DNA from: Trichoderma breve
Taxonomy: Eukaryota > Ascomycota > Sordariomycetes > Hypocreales > Hypocreaceae
DNA length: 64,000 nucleotides
Direction: 5' to 3'
NCBI RefSeq assembly: GCF_028502605.1
Contig: NC_079237.1
Coordinates: 1,984,001-2,048,000, forward strand
Part shown: positions 10,940-21,436 of the stretch, piece by piece
How the letters are laid out: each line of letters opens with the position of its first letter
Numbering within the stretch: the first letter of the stretch is position 1
The notes under the pieces: generated by a model
What the model was told of the DNA's origin: nothing
Databases searched by the model: none
Seen by the model: only the letters and a program-made list of their open reading frames with translations
Program-made: the position numbers and the translations under genes

Positions 10940-11027
10940 TTATAAGCCGTTGTTCACTGATGGTCACCTACTAACTCAGCTATCAATCTGATGCCTGCTA
11001 AGGCATTCATAGGGGCGAGCAAAGCTG
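10940..11027 (-). pseudogene. Degenerate 5S rRNA fragment (3' two thirds)
   Basis: The minus strand still shows GGTGACCATCAGTGAAC and a relic of the TTAGTAG loop, followed upstream by GCTCGCCCCTATGAATGCC, which aligns with the middle of copy 2. The 5' third and helix I are lost. It lies directly upstream of copy 2 and contributes that copy's TATA-like element. Several differences from copy 2 are C-to-T or G-to-A type. Confidence 0.65.
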
Positions 11028-11033
11028 CTGCAG

Positions 11034-11090
11034 CAATCAAGGTCAGCTAGTTCAATCAAGGTCTTCCCGTTCGATCAAGATCTTCCGATT
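11034..11090. repeat. Three tandem 19-bp units
   Basis: Three back-to-back 19-bp units, CAATCAAGGTCAGCTAGTT, CAATCAAGGTCTTCCCGTT and CGATCAAGATCTTCCGATT, each starting with C(A/G)ATCAAG(G/A)TC. They lie next to the 5S fragment. No function is evident. Confidence 0.7.
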
Positions 11091-11755
11091 GTTATTGCCT
11101 TAGGTAACTGGATCGCTGGATTTTAGTTCTAGAAATGTTGCCTTCTGGCTGCTGGGGGCTTGTATGCAGCGCTTTATTCTTGCGGCACTAGGCTTTCTTA
11201 TATAATAGATTCGGGCAAAGTATTATATAATAGCCTGCGATTATTGTAAGTAAAAGAAATACATAGCTTTTCCAAAACTCACAAACGCTACAAAAAGCAA
11301 TATCGCTATACCAACTTTGACCTTAGAAAAACACAATAACTGAGAGCCTTTAGTACTTACAAACAGTAACTAAAGGCTAATTGTAAACCTAAATATATTT
11401 TAACTTCCCTAGCCCTTGGAGAGTTATTAAATTATTTATAAAAGCAGAGCTAGAAGCAGCTCTTCACTCCGGTTGAGCCTTCGCAAAAACTGCCTCGCAG
11501 CTTGGCTTGACTACATGTAATCTATTATATGCCGATTTGGCTATCTATACATGATAGCAGCACCTGTATCCCAAGCTTTCAAAGTACTGGATTCCATCGT
11601 TTTCCTCACTTGCCGCTTGAGCTTGTGCGCTCCGTCCACTTTGCTCAGCCCAGAGAATTTTGGCCCTTCTTCCAGTGTGATTGGGCGTCCACGGGCGCCA
11701 TCACTCTAAGAGGACGCGCGAAGTCTCACACTACTCTCACCAAAGAATACCAACG
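11091..11755. other. AT-rich spacer
   Basis: About 660 bp, AT-rich between 11200 and 11420, with stop codons in all frames. It may be RIP-altered repeat sequence, but I recognise no element. The right end is the presumed promoter of the Gfd2-like gene. Confidence 0.4.
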
Positions 11756-12683
11756 ATGTCATCTTTCGACTTGGAGACGCAGATACGCGAGATTCCGATC
11801 TATCAACCCGGACCAATAATGATAAAAGACGGACTACAAGCTGTTCTCGATGTCATCGGGACATCTGAGATGGAATCTGAATATAGAGATTCTGTTCTTG
11901 TCGCCATCGACTTTGAGAATACGGCCAACTTTGACAAGTCGACAAATCTTCCTATAAATGATGTTCAAGTTGGACTAGCCATTCTAGATCCTATACATCT
12001 CAGTTCTTCAACTTCCTCAGAACGTCTAATATCGACCTATAACTTTGTTGCTGGGTCAGCAGGATACCGCCGAAAAAGCTAAATTGAAGTTCTTATTCGG
12101 AAAGCCCGTGGTCATCGATCATTGTCACATGCTAACCAGTATAATGCAATGCATTCCACTGGGTCGTAAAGTTCTTCTCGTAGGCCACGATATTCGACAT
12201 GAGATACGAATCTTGAGGCAGTTGAAGTTTGTTTTTTCACGCTTTGATATCACTGGCTCCCTCGACACATCCAGAATAGCCCAGCACATTCTTTCCTACT
12301 TTTCTCTTTCCCTTGGGGAGCTTCTCACTGAACTTCAATGTCCGCATAATTGGCTGCATAATGGCGGTAATGACGCACATTTCACTTTACGGGCCTTGCT
12401 CTTACTAGCTGAGCGCAGTTGCCCTGGCCATGTTGGGATAAACAACAACTTGAGCCGCACAGTAGCAGCTGCAAGATTACCGATGCCTCAAATCTCGCCT
12501 GGTGAAGCTGAAATGATAGCTCAAGAACAATTGACTGCTGCTAGAGAAAGAGAAAAGAAGAGAACCAAGCGAATTAAGAATACGAGGAAGTATCAGTCGA
12601 AATCTTGGGGCCCTGAAATAATTGAACAGATCCGGGCTGAAAGAGCTGCCAAAAAACTCAATAACGAGAAATATGGATCTTAA
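11756..12683 (+). pseudogene. Gfd2/YDR514C-like RNase H-fold protein, frameshifted
   Basis: The frame from ATG 11756 codes MSSFDLETQI... and carries a DEDD-nuclease-like first motif (VLVAIDFENT, then VQVGLAILDP). It stops at 12080. The match resumes one base later in the +1 frame (KFLFGKPVVIDH, LLVGHDIRHEIRIL, HNWLHNGGNDAHFTLRALLLL) and runs to 12683. These blocks are the DEDDh-type exonuclease motifs of the fungal Gfd2/YDR514C C-terminal domain. Removing one A from the A5 run at 12073-12077 restores a single ~308-aa frame; no plausible intron does so. The C-terminal ~60 residues are Lys/Arg/Glu-rich. It is either a recent pseudogene or a sequencing error in a homopolymer. Confidence 0.75.
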
Positions 12684-13217
12684 TCAATGTCTTTGCTAGC
12701 ACAATTTATATAACACCCTAGGTGTAACAGCAATTGAAAAGGGTGCCAATTGAGCCAATAGATCAAAAAGATCCGTCAATGCTAGCAGCTTAGGCTAGCA
12801 CTGCCCTTTACAACGGCTTATAGGGGTCCTTGTTGGAATTCCGTTACACTCCTTGATATACTATTGCACGTAAGACCCCCCGTGATCTGATGCAGCGAGC
12901 CTGTCCGTTTGCAACACCAATAGGATATTCATTTCGTTCGTGGAAGCCTCGAGGCTTTCCTCCCTTTCTAGATAGTTCATCATCGTCTCTCTCATCATCT
13001 TCTTCTCCGATATCATATACCAAGAGCAAGACAATCTTATGTGGGCGTATTAGAAGCATTCCATCAATCACATTGTCTACCTAGTAAGCGAACAAAACAT
13101 TGACAAGTCTATTAGAAGTGAACCACGGCAGTGACCTTGAGAGGCATGTCGGAATGGCGTTTATACAGACCATAATACAGGCCATAAATAATATAAAAGA
13201 TTAACGCCGGACGTGAA
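12684..13217. other. Intergenic spacer
   Basis: No gene seen. Short open frames on both strands show no motif. Confidence 0.4.
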
Positions 13218-13415
13218 AAGAAGAAGAAGAAGAAGAAGAAGAAGAAGAAGAAGAAGAAGAAGAAGAAGAAGAAGAAGAAGAAGAAGAAGAAGAAGAAGAA
13301 GAAGAAGAAGAAGAAGAAGAAGAAGAAGAAGAAGAAGAAGAAGAAGAAGAAGAAGAAGAAGAAGAAGAAGAAGAAGAAGAAGAAGAAGAAGAAGAAGAAG
13401 AAGAAGAAGAAGAAG
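13218..13415. repeat. (AAG)n microsatellite, about 66 uninterrupted units
   Basis: A perfect AAG tract of 198 bp, all purine on one strand. It produces spurious poly-Arg/Lys or poly-Leu open frames. Such a long pure GAA/TTC tract can form triplex DNA and is expected to vary in length between strains. Confidence 0.97.
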
Positions 13416-13862
13416 AAACAAAGTAAGATTTCCGGGAGATGGATGGATTCTAAATAATTCCAAGGCTAGGTATGGCTTTCCATTATCATGGCTTTCCATT
13501 ATTATCCTCTTGTCACTTTCCGTCTATATCTACTAGGTAGGCAGTCGCGGTCACAGTCACAGAAGATAAGGCAGGTCAGCTAAGGTTTATTCCAGTAGTA
13601 CTTGCCAATTTCATAAGGCAGGATGTAGACAATCCCAACGTAGCTCCTGCACAAAGGTACGTAAATACTATCTTGTATATAGTGAATTTTGGCGACGTCG
13701 CAGCCTTCTTTGACCCCCTTGATACATCGTCATAGGTAATGGGAGAAACGCCAAAAGTATCAAGCCAGCCATTCCCACAAGAGGAGATCTACTTTTGCGT
13801 CGGGCCGATTTCTCTGGATATATAAACCATACGTATAACCATATGTTGCAAAGCCTTATTTA
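13416..13862. other. Intergenic spacer, 447 bp
   Basis: No gene seen. Presumed promoter of the orphan gene at 13863. Confidence 0.4.
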
Positions 13863-14997
13863 ATGGATAAGGCACTTGCACAATCATTAACCATGACTGT
13901 AATACCATCGACCAAGACTGCAACATCGTCACTTTTGACTGCAGAATCCTCAACCGTGGGCGCAGAACCATCAGCTACATATACGTCTGAAGACAAACCT
14001 CGCTGCACGCACTATATCCCCTGCCATTGTCCCTCGCTCCCCGAATATGCTTCTCCGCCGCTGGGAGATGAATCGTCTCCATTATGGCTGCAAAGACCTT
14101 TGCAAAGACCTTATCAAGACGAAGACTATAACAAGACCATAATTAAGCATACGCAAAGCTCGGGTTATCGACGGATAGCGGCCGCCTGGCATGATGCGTG
14201 GTTGGCTATCAACATGAAGATTAGTCGTCCGCTTCGTCCGCTAACACCGCCCACAGTACGATCATTTCGATGGCTGATATCAGCTGACCTTATTCCCCGG
14301 GGATATAAAGATGGGCAAGCGCCATGGCGTATGCTTATACGGTCCTATCTTATTCATTCAAGAAAAGATCAGTCGAAAGTCTGTATTTTTATGGAAGAAT
14401 TTTCCAAGACATCTAGGCCAACTGCAAAACCGTACAAGGCTTGATAATGCACCTCCTGAGATTACATGCGGGAGACGAGCAGTTTTCTCCCAATATAGCC
14501 AGGATTATAATTGCTTAATTGGAGACTGGCGTGTTATAGTCTATATTTGGGCTACTAATAAAACCTGGATGGAAAGGACTGACCTTTTGGACTTAGTCTC
14601 TGATGACAGTGTGACTGGGTAAGTAACTAAAGCTAATGCCTTATATACTGCATTATTTTAAAACATGGATTACTTATATATTATTGTCTTTAGTATTCGC
14701 GCTTGGGAGTTTGTTAATGCAGTTGACAACGCTTTTACCAAGATTCCACACCTATTCTACCAATATCAAAGAAGGGACTCTATAGAGCGGGATGCCATAT
14801 ACGCTGGGCACCCATATCAACACTATAACTCTGTTCAGATAAAGCCTGGAGACCCTGTACCGGCCAGACTTGCGGGGTTAAGAAGGTTAATGCGCGGGCG
14901 GGCAAGACATTTGTATTATGCGCCATATGAGTACGAAACGTGTGATGACAGGGGTTATTGGGTTATTGATAATGAAACTGCCTGTAAGGGGGGGTAG
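13863..14997 (+). CDS. Orphan hypothetical protein, three-exon model
   Basis: I do not recognise this protein. The best model has exons 13863-14328, 14417-14618 and 14694-14997 (GT-AG introns of 88 and 75 nt), giving 323 aa in frame. The second intron is the better one (GTAAGT ... TTTAG). The N-terminal ~50 residues are Ser/Thr-rich, then come HYIPCHCPSLPEY and a Trp/Arg-rich middle (RRIAAAWHDAWLAINMKISR). The C-terminal part is compact and aromatic (HLYYAPYEYETCDDRGYWVI). An uninterrupted alternative frame across the first intron stops at 14444. The gene sits among 5S fragments and simple repeats, so it may be lineage-specific or decaying. Confidence 0.45.
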
Positions 14998-16105
14998 AGC
15001 TTCAAAGGCACTTGAATTGCCATAAGATGCGGGCTTTGTCTAATAGATCTAACCTTAAAAAATTTCTACATATAATAGGTAGTTTGATTTCAACGCTGTA
15101 TACATTTAATTGTCGTGTATTTTTAATTTTAGTAATTTTAGAAGCCCAAGGCGCCGGATATAAAAGACTTTGAACTGCGTTATAGAACTTGACGGGATCC
15201 TAAAGTCTCCCTTACCTATGGTCGTATGTGAGACTGTATGCTGCTGAGTTGAACTATATAGACATTGCGAAGAGAGCAACTGATGTGCGACAAAGAAATA
15301 CCGCGCATATATTGGCTCGATCTTGCTAAATAACAGGCATTCATCACTTGGCTTTGAACTTCCATTGCCCTCGTCTGTTATTCGTTTATTGTGTTTCCGT
15401 GCTGGCTCCTATTTCTTTGACCTGCCTGGGCTTTAGCCCTGATGAGGGTAAGAAGGTAATAAGGCCTTGATATAGCCTCACTTCAAATGTGAAATAATTC
15501 CCTAGCGGGATTATAGCACGAAATGAAAGAGGCTGCAATTTTGAAACAGAAATTGGACGGCTCAATCTGGACTGATAAGTGTATCATCAGTAATTTTCGT
15601 TTATTTTTGAATATGCGGAAAGAAACAGGAAACCAAAGACCAAACCATAATATAGTCAAAGAAAACAAGATGCCGAAAACCAAGGGTCCAGCCCATAGTA
15701 TAGCTAAAGCATAATCCGCAATATCCCCAACGCCTTGCTAAAAACCAAATGAGAAAAACATAAAGGAACAACACCCTCCCTATCTTGGTATGTTGATAGC
15801 CGGCGAGGCTTTACCCAGGCCTCAAAGGCACTGTTCCCAGGCGGGTAATCAAGACACGGACTGACCAACTACCTATGTTAAACAGACCATCCAAACACTG
15901 GTTTGTATCGTCCGAAGAACCATCGAATATTAACCAAGAAGCATAGACACAGACTTCTTGCACTCAATATGACCGTACGCATAGCGCATCACTACATAGG
16001 TAATAGTAGTGATGGCTGGGTATCAAAAAGGAACAAAGGGAAAAAAACAAAGTCATCTCTTGCGCAATTCCTCCTCTTAACCATCCATTCCTACATGGAA
16101 GTCAT
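14998..16105. other. Intergenic with one 5S fragment
   Basis: About 1.1 kb without a convincing gene. It holds the 5S 5' fragment at 15191-15229; the rest shows no structure that I recognise. Confidence 0.45.
15191..15229 (-). pseudogene. 5S rRNA 5' fragment (about 39 nt)
   Basis: The minus strand starts with the intact 5S 5' end ACATACGACCATAGGTA and continues to GGATCCCGTC, where similarity to copies 1 and 2 stops. It contains no internal promoter boxes, so it is not a gene. Confidence 0.7.
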
Positions 16106-17012
16106 TCATTTCTTTGGTCGACCCGGCCGGCCCCGTCCACAGTCACCGATATGTTGTACAATCCTTGAGACTGCATCGGGTGTACTGCTGTCAACGCCAT
16201 GCCCGCAATAGCAGAGAAAATGTGCAACAGTGTCGCAGGGTTTCTTGCGTTGAAGGTGATTGCGAAACTTATCCTTACGAAGTAGTTTCTTGCAGCGGCA
16301 TCGAATAGCCGATAATTGATGGGGCTTTGCGGTTTCAAGATGCCGGCGAAAATCTTTCTTCAGTCCAAAGCTAACATGACAAGTCTTGCAGTAGAACCGC
16401 CTTCCTAGTCGGTGTTTCAGCTCAATATGATCGATAAGCTGGCCTAGGTTGAAAAAAGTATCGCGGCAGAAGTCGCAGGTGTAGAAGAACGGTGAGTCGG
16501 CTCGCGACGTAGGAGTTGAAATTGCGGGCGATGGGGAACTTGGACTTTCTGCGATTTGTGGACTTTGATCTTCAGAGGCTGTTGATGCATCTGTTTCGGA
16601 CGAAGGCGCAGTTCCGTTTGTGAAATGAAATGAATAACCAGTAGGAGTCGATGGCTCTAGGAGTAAGTCAAGACCATCACTAAAAGCAGGGGTAATATCG
16701 CGATCGGCGGCGGCAGGCGATTGTTCGACAATGCCCCTCCACAGATCGGAGGCCCCAAAATGCTTGTTAGATCTGGTTGTGTCTATCAAGTCAAGGTACC
16801 ATATAAGATTGTGTTCATCGGCGTCTACGCGCTCTATGTGGTGATCGTCATGGTGCCCCCGAATGTTCGGCGCGCCGGGAAGTCCGGCGCAAGAACAAGC
16901 AGGAAGAAAATGTCGTTACGATGATGATAATAATTTCCATGCGTCGCTGGTGGCGATTGATAAATGTGAGAGAATCTAGCAAGACTCGAGACCAGTCAAA
17001 CGAAACGTCCAT
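16106..17012 (-). CDS. C2H2 zinc-finger protein with C-terminal AT-hook
   Basis: The coding frame 16106-16831 contains a classical C2H2 finger (YTCDFCRDTFFNLGQLIDHI, then ELKH), a second, CKTCHVSFGLKKDFRRHLET, and Cys/His-rich relics further on (RCRCKKLLRK, FLCYCGHG). It ends in the AT-hook-like GRGRPGRPKK. The frame is open up to a stop at 16916-16918 but has no ATG, so an upstream exon is needed. One in-frame solution is exon 1 at 17012-16920 (MDVSFDWSRVLLDSLTF...), intron 16919-16832 and exon 2 at 16831-16106, giving 272 aa. The acceptor (CATAGAG) is weak, so the 5' end is uncertain. Probably a nuclear DNA-binding protein. Confidence 0.65.
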
Positions 17013-18296
17013 AGTAACAAGTACAACGGGTAAGTTGGGGTGCATTAGAGGAGGACTTACCACTGTAGCTCCCGCGATTGGTGAGCCCCAAGGCGCTCAA
17101 AATGCTAGTAATGAGTAGAAAAGAGAAACAAAAATTGAAAATTAAACGGTAGCTGTCTATAGTATATGTAGATATCAGTTGCGTCTCATCAGCTGAGGCG
17201 CTTCAAAGAGGGGCCGTTTTGCTGATTCGCTGCGTTGCAGCTCGGCACTGGGATGAGGGCCTTTTTTCTGATTGGTCAATCTCTACATGCCCATTCCTGT
17301 ATATTGATCCTCATGCTTTTTATGTTCCCCTTGTCAGGCTGAATTAGGCAGCGATAGTTCTACATTAAAAGGCGCTTGCTGCATTTTCAGTTAGCTGCTT
17401 GGACGAGGGCCGTTAATCCTCGTGGCTAGTCAACGACTAAAATAGGTGTTGATGTCTCCTCTACGTACTCACCCTTTTTGGCACTTAAGCTAATTGGTAA
17501 CGAGGAAATTAAGACGTAGTGGCATTTCCTGAGCATCAGATCCAAGGGCCAATTTTTTGACTGGCGAGGAAGAGTCAGTAAGTGCTTGCAATTGCAGAAT
17601 ATTGTACCTAGGTATTTGTTGCAGGCAATCTGACGTTTCCTCTGCCTTTCCAATGAAGAAAATGGCCCTCGTTCGATGACAACACGAAAAAAATGATATG
17701 GCGTCCAGAGTTGTTCCCATAAAGTTCAAGTTCTAACGTAGTACTAAAGAACTAAGAGCAATTATATAAAGCTGGTGCTGGCATAGATTTAATGGCGATA
17801 ATATATTTCGTCCATAGTTATTAATATACAGAAACCCTCTAATACTCCTTCATATATTTTTATATCTTGCCTTACCATCTGCATGAGCAGATTTAACTCA
17901 AAATCTTTGAAGATGACTCAAAACTTAGGCACTGAGAAGATTGGTATGTTCAATTGTGCTTTTGCCTTATAGGTCTCCTAGACTTATGTACATCACAGCT
18001 TCGCAGCAACAATCGGCTCAAGTCTCAAATGGCTACCAACTTCAGAGATGGCTATCACAGCCAAAGAATGAAGATTCATGGGTACCAATAGAATGCATCA
18101 TAGGTTTAAATGATTGCGTATACCCCAAGACTAGGAGAGTCAAGGGCAGTAAAGGAGACGCATCCAGCATCTGTGCTACGCAGGGTTCTACTCGAAAGTC
18201 TCGCAGGAAACCTTGAGATGGAGTGGTTACTGTATACCTTGTGAAAGATTGCTCCTAGCTCTCTTTTACATCATTGCAGCAAAATAATTGATATAC
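17013..18296. other. Intergenic, 1.28 kb, no gene seen
   Basis: The left end is the presumed promoter of the zinc-finger gene. The remainder is AT-rich with scattered stops; no repeat family or coding exon recognised. Confidence 0.45.
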
Positions 18297-18356
18297 TGGC
18301 TTGTCTATAGGGGAGCAGACGGGACCCCGGATTTTCCACTACCTACGGTTGTATGT
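18297..18356 (-). pseudogene. 5S rRNA 5' half (about 60 nt)
   Basis: The minus strand reads ACATACAACCGTAGGTAGTG and continues through GGGGTCCCGTCTGCTCCCC to ACAAGCCA, matching positions 1 to ~60 of 5S copy 2, then diverges abruptly. It lies 332 bp beyond the 3' end of the adenylosuccinate synthetase gene. The break falls between helix II and the internal promoter region. Confidence 0.8.
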
Positions 18357-18688
18357 GCTTGAGAATTGTCACAAAGTCGCTTACATATCATCGCTGGCGA
18401 CGAACTGTCTGAGTGTCTGTTCTTTTGGCTTCATCGGCAGCCTCACTGGCATTAGAGGCGGCTTTTGGAAGGCGGAGATTGGGGATTCATTTTCATTGCA
18501 TCTCTGCCAAAGGGGGGAGGGGTTAGGCCGTATGAGTCTAATTGCGAACCATTTTATTTAATACTTCTTGCGAACCTAGCATATCTGATTCGAGACTTCT
18601 AGAATGCTCTTCTAGCTTTGCCTATATTATGTTTTCTACACTCCTGCTTTTTACACTTACCAAATATGTGCTGTTGTAGGCAGCCCCC
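18357..18688. other. 3' flank of the adenylosuccinate synthetase gene
   Basis: A 332-bp stretch with no gene seen; presumed 3' UTR and terminator of the minus-strand gene to its right. Confidence 0.4.
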
Positions 18689-21436
18689 TTAAAATCGGGT
18701 GATCATAGCCTCGCGGTCCGGGCCGGTACCAACCCACTTGATCTACGCTTTGTCAGTTTACATCTTCATGGAATAGGTCGCCTTGGAATAAAAATACCTT
18801 GACTCCAACGAACTCCTCAATGTACTAGTCAAATATGTTAGTAGGATAAAAAATTCCAGGTGAGTATGCCAATACTAACCAGAATGTAGTCTTGGGCCTC
18901 CTTGGGAAGCTCCTCAAAGGTCTTCACGTTGGTGGTCGACTGGTTCCAGCCGGGCATCTCATGATAGATGACTTTGGCACGGTCGAGAACATCCAATGAT
19001 GCGGGATATGAGTCGAGTTTCTGCAAAGATTTAGTGCGTGTCATTGCCATGCCTAAAAAGAGCTCAAAATCCCACCTCGCCGGTCTCAGGGTCCTCGTAC
19101 GCAATGGCGATCTTGATTGTCGGGAAGGTGTCCAAGACATCAAGCTGAGAATTGAGTTAGTATATGCTCCTCTAATTAAAAACTAAGAAAGGCAGTATTT
19201 TACCTTGGTGAGGTTCAGCGCCGTGTAGTGGTTGACATCCTAGTGTACGTTAGATACCTGCAATAGGTTTCTTGCAAGGTGAATGGACGATATATACCGT
19301 GGTGTATTTCACGACGACGAGATCTACAAGACTCCGGTTAATAATTTGATCTAGGTATCATGATATGAAGATAGACAGAGCACATACCAAGCCTGTTTCA
19401 GTTAGTCAAAACTATCCATCACAAGTTCTTAAGACAGGTAAATGCTTACCAGCCACAGCGACGTCTTCGGCCAGTTGAAGTACCCTAAGAGCTGTCAGCA
19501 GCGTTCATGTCAACTAGAGGGAAGACGTTGAGGCTCACCCATTCTCGGCCTCGTTCCTGGAATTTTTCACCGATCCTGTCGTAACGGTTAGCTCTCTTCA
19601 CATGCTAAGAATGAGAAATACCGTACTCTCCGAGATCCTCGGTCTTGAACGCGCCAGAGCCGACACGAGTGGTGTAGGCCTTGACCACACCAATGACCTC
19701 ACCAATCTTCCTGATATCAAGAGCAAGTCCAGTTACCATGCCACCGATGCTATTCCAAGTAAGTACAAATCCATTTATTGTCAGAGTGGATGAGGGACAT
19801 CTGCCGCCTCTTGAATGGTACGAACCCGGTAGAACTGCTGGTCACATATGGGTACTAGACAAAGTCAACAAATACCCGCCCAGAGTCGCATGCCTTCTCA
19901 TAAAGAGCGACAGGAGTTGGGCCGCTCCAATGAACTTGACTTACAGATCCCCAATCAAGATCCAGCATAAGAGCTAACAAGGTCAGTACATCTGTATAAG
20001 AGTAATGGTATGAGGGGTTTCTGGCCTACCATTTGCTCCCTCGCAAAGGATCTTGGTGTTCTTCTCTTGTGCCTCCTTCATGAAAGCAATGGCGTCAACG
20101 GTGTATTTGCGAAGCTTGGGCCGATATGTCTTGAATCGGTTGATTTCTTCCTCAACATCGTACTTGAGCAGATCGCCATATCGCTTCTGGTAGCCCGATG
20201 CAAGTCTTCGGAGCTTCGACTCAAAAAGCTCCTCGTTGAAGACCTCTGCGAGTCTGATACCGCTTCGCTACATCTGGTTCAGTAAAGCTGCCCACTCAAT
20301 CGTATCGTTCGGACTAGATCCTTACCGCCGCTTTCGTGCTGTAAGCAGGGCCAATTCCGCGGCCTGTCGTTCCAACCTTGCGGTCTGAGGGGTAGGAGTC
20401 AGCATATATAATTGACCCGTACTCATGATATAGCTAATTACCTCCAAGTTCGATTTCTTCCAAGCCATCAACGGCAACGTGGAGGTCCAGATCAATGTGA
20501 ACTCTGTCGCTGATGAAGATTCGATCGTGGACGCTAGTATATGGTTAGCATGCTTGTTGGCAATTGAGAGAATGACTAGGCATATAATACTTTGAAAGTC
20601 CCTTTTTCTCGAGCTCTTCTAGTTCCTTGAAGAACGAAGGCTATTCGACGTATTAGCCAAGTCCTTGACTGTGCATGGAGTAATGTTGGGGGGTATGAAC
20701 AATGTGAGCCACCACGGCAGAACCAATAAGGTTTCGACTTTAAGAAGCATAATTAGCAATATGTCCGCCGCAAATTGCCAAATCATGAACGCATACCAGT
20801 TGGGGTTGACTAGGCCGGAAGGCAGCAGGTGGAAGCTGGAATCTATATTGAGTATTTGCGCCGTAACGAAATGTCTGCCGGTTGCGCATACCTGTACGAC
20901 ACGCCATTGGCACTATTGAAGCTGTGGTCAGCAACTCAGGATCAAATAGAATATAATAAGAACATTTTCCTCTTACACAATGGAGTCTTTTTAAACAATT
21001 ATTCATGATTAGTTATAATATTTAACCATGTAAAGGTAAACTCACGGCCAGCATTATGACCGCCCTAGATCTCGTCTCAGCATGTATTCTTGTTTCAGAC
21101 GTCTTATATAGATCGGTCAAGAGAAAAGGCTCACCGCAGCTCGCGCGCAAAGTTGCGCCTCGGGAGCAAGGATGTCGGTCAATTTTCCTTTCTGTCGAGT
21201 CGCCATTGTTAGTCGCAATCGCATAGGAATAGTAGGAATTTGGAAATGGTCGTACGCCTTCGTCGCCTATAGAGTCGCAATCATGTTAGCACAGTTACAA
21301 CCAATGGCAGTCGCATGGAGACATAGAAAAAAAGAGGTAACGAACCCCATTGGGCGCCCAGCTTTGGAGAAGTCAATGTCAGCTCGTATTCCGCATAGTA
21401 TACCAGGTTTCAGCAGCTTACAATGATCGTAGCCAT
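18689..21436 (-). CDS. Adenylosuccinate synthetase, 25 exons / 24 introns
   Basis: Joins IMP and aspartate using GTP, the first step from IMP to AMP. Exons (minus strand order): 21436-21422, 21361-21346, 21266-21256, 21191-21135, 21064-21046, 20986-20977, 20912-20892, 20835-20797, 20737-20701, 20640-20591, 20533-20442, 20384-20326, 20267-20030, 19973-19945, 19854-19826, 19749-19627, 19575-19539, 19484-19450, 19392-19388, 19323-19298, 19239-19204, 19144-19076, 19020-18880, 18824-18798, 18742-18689. Sum 1,275 nt, 424 aa, the family's normal length; all introns are GT-AG, 51-90 nt. Key motifs are intact: GAQWGDEGKGK (catalytic Asp12), GGHNAGHS (His40), [37 protein letters not shown] and the C-terminal WVGTGP. 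Small departures from the family norm are YSFH (usually YDFH) and GSAVVAHI. An ATG at 21518 is out of frame, so 21436 is the start. Confidence 0.93.

Noticed and set aside
13161..13536. Poly-Arg and poly-Leu open frames
   Set aside because: They are translations of the AAG microsatellite and have no other coding features.
14311..14444. Unspliced overlapping frames in the orphan gene
   Set aside because: Two frames overlap here; the spliced model (14329-14416 removed) joins them in phase, although evidence is limited.
18689..21436. Idea that the many-intron ADSS region is a pseudogene
   Set aside because: All 24 junctions are GT-AG, all phases fit, and no stop or motif loss occurs over 424 codons. 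An apparent frame problem near 19575-19627 disappears when the donor GTACGG at 19626 is used.
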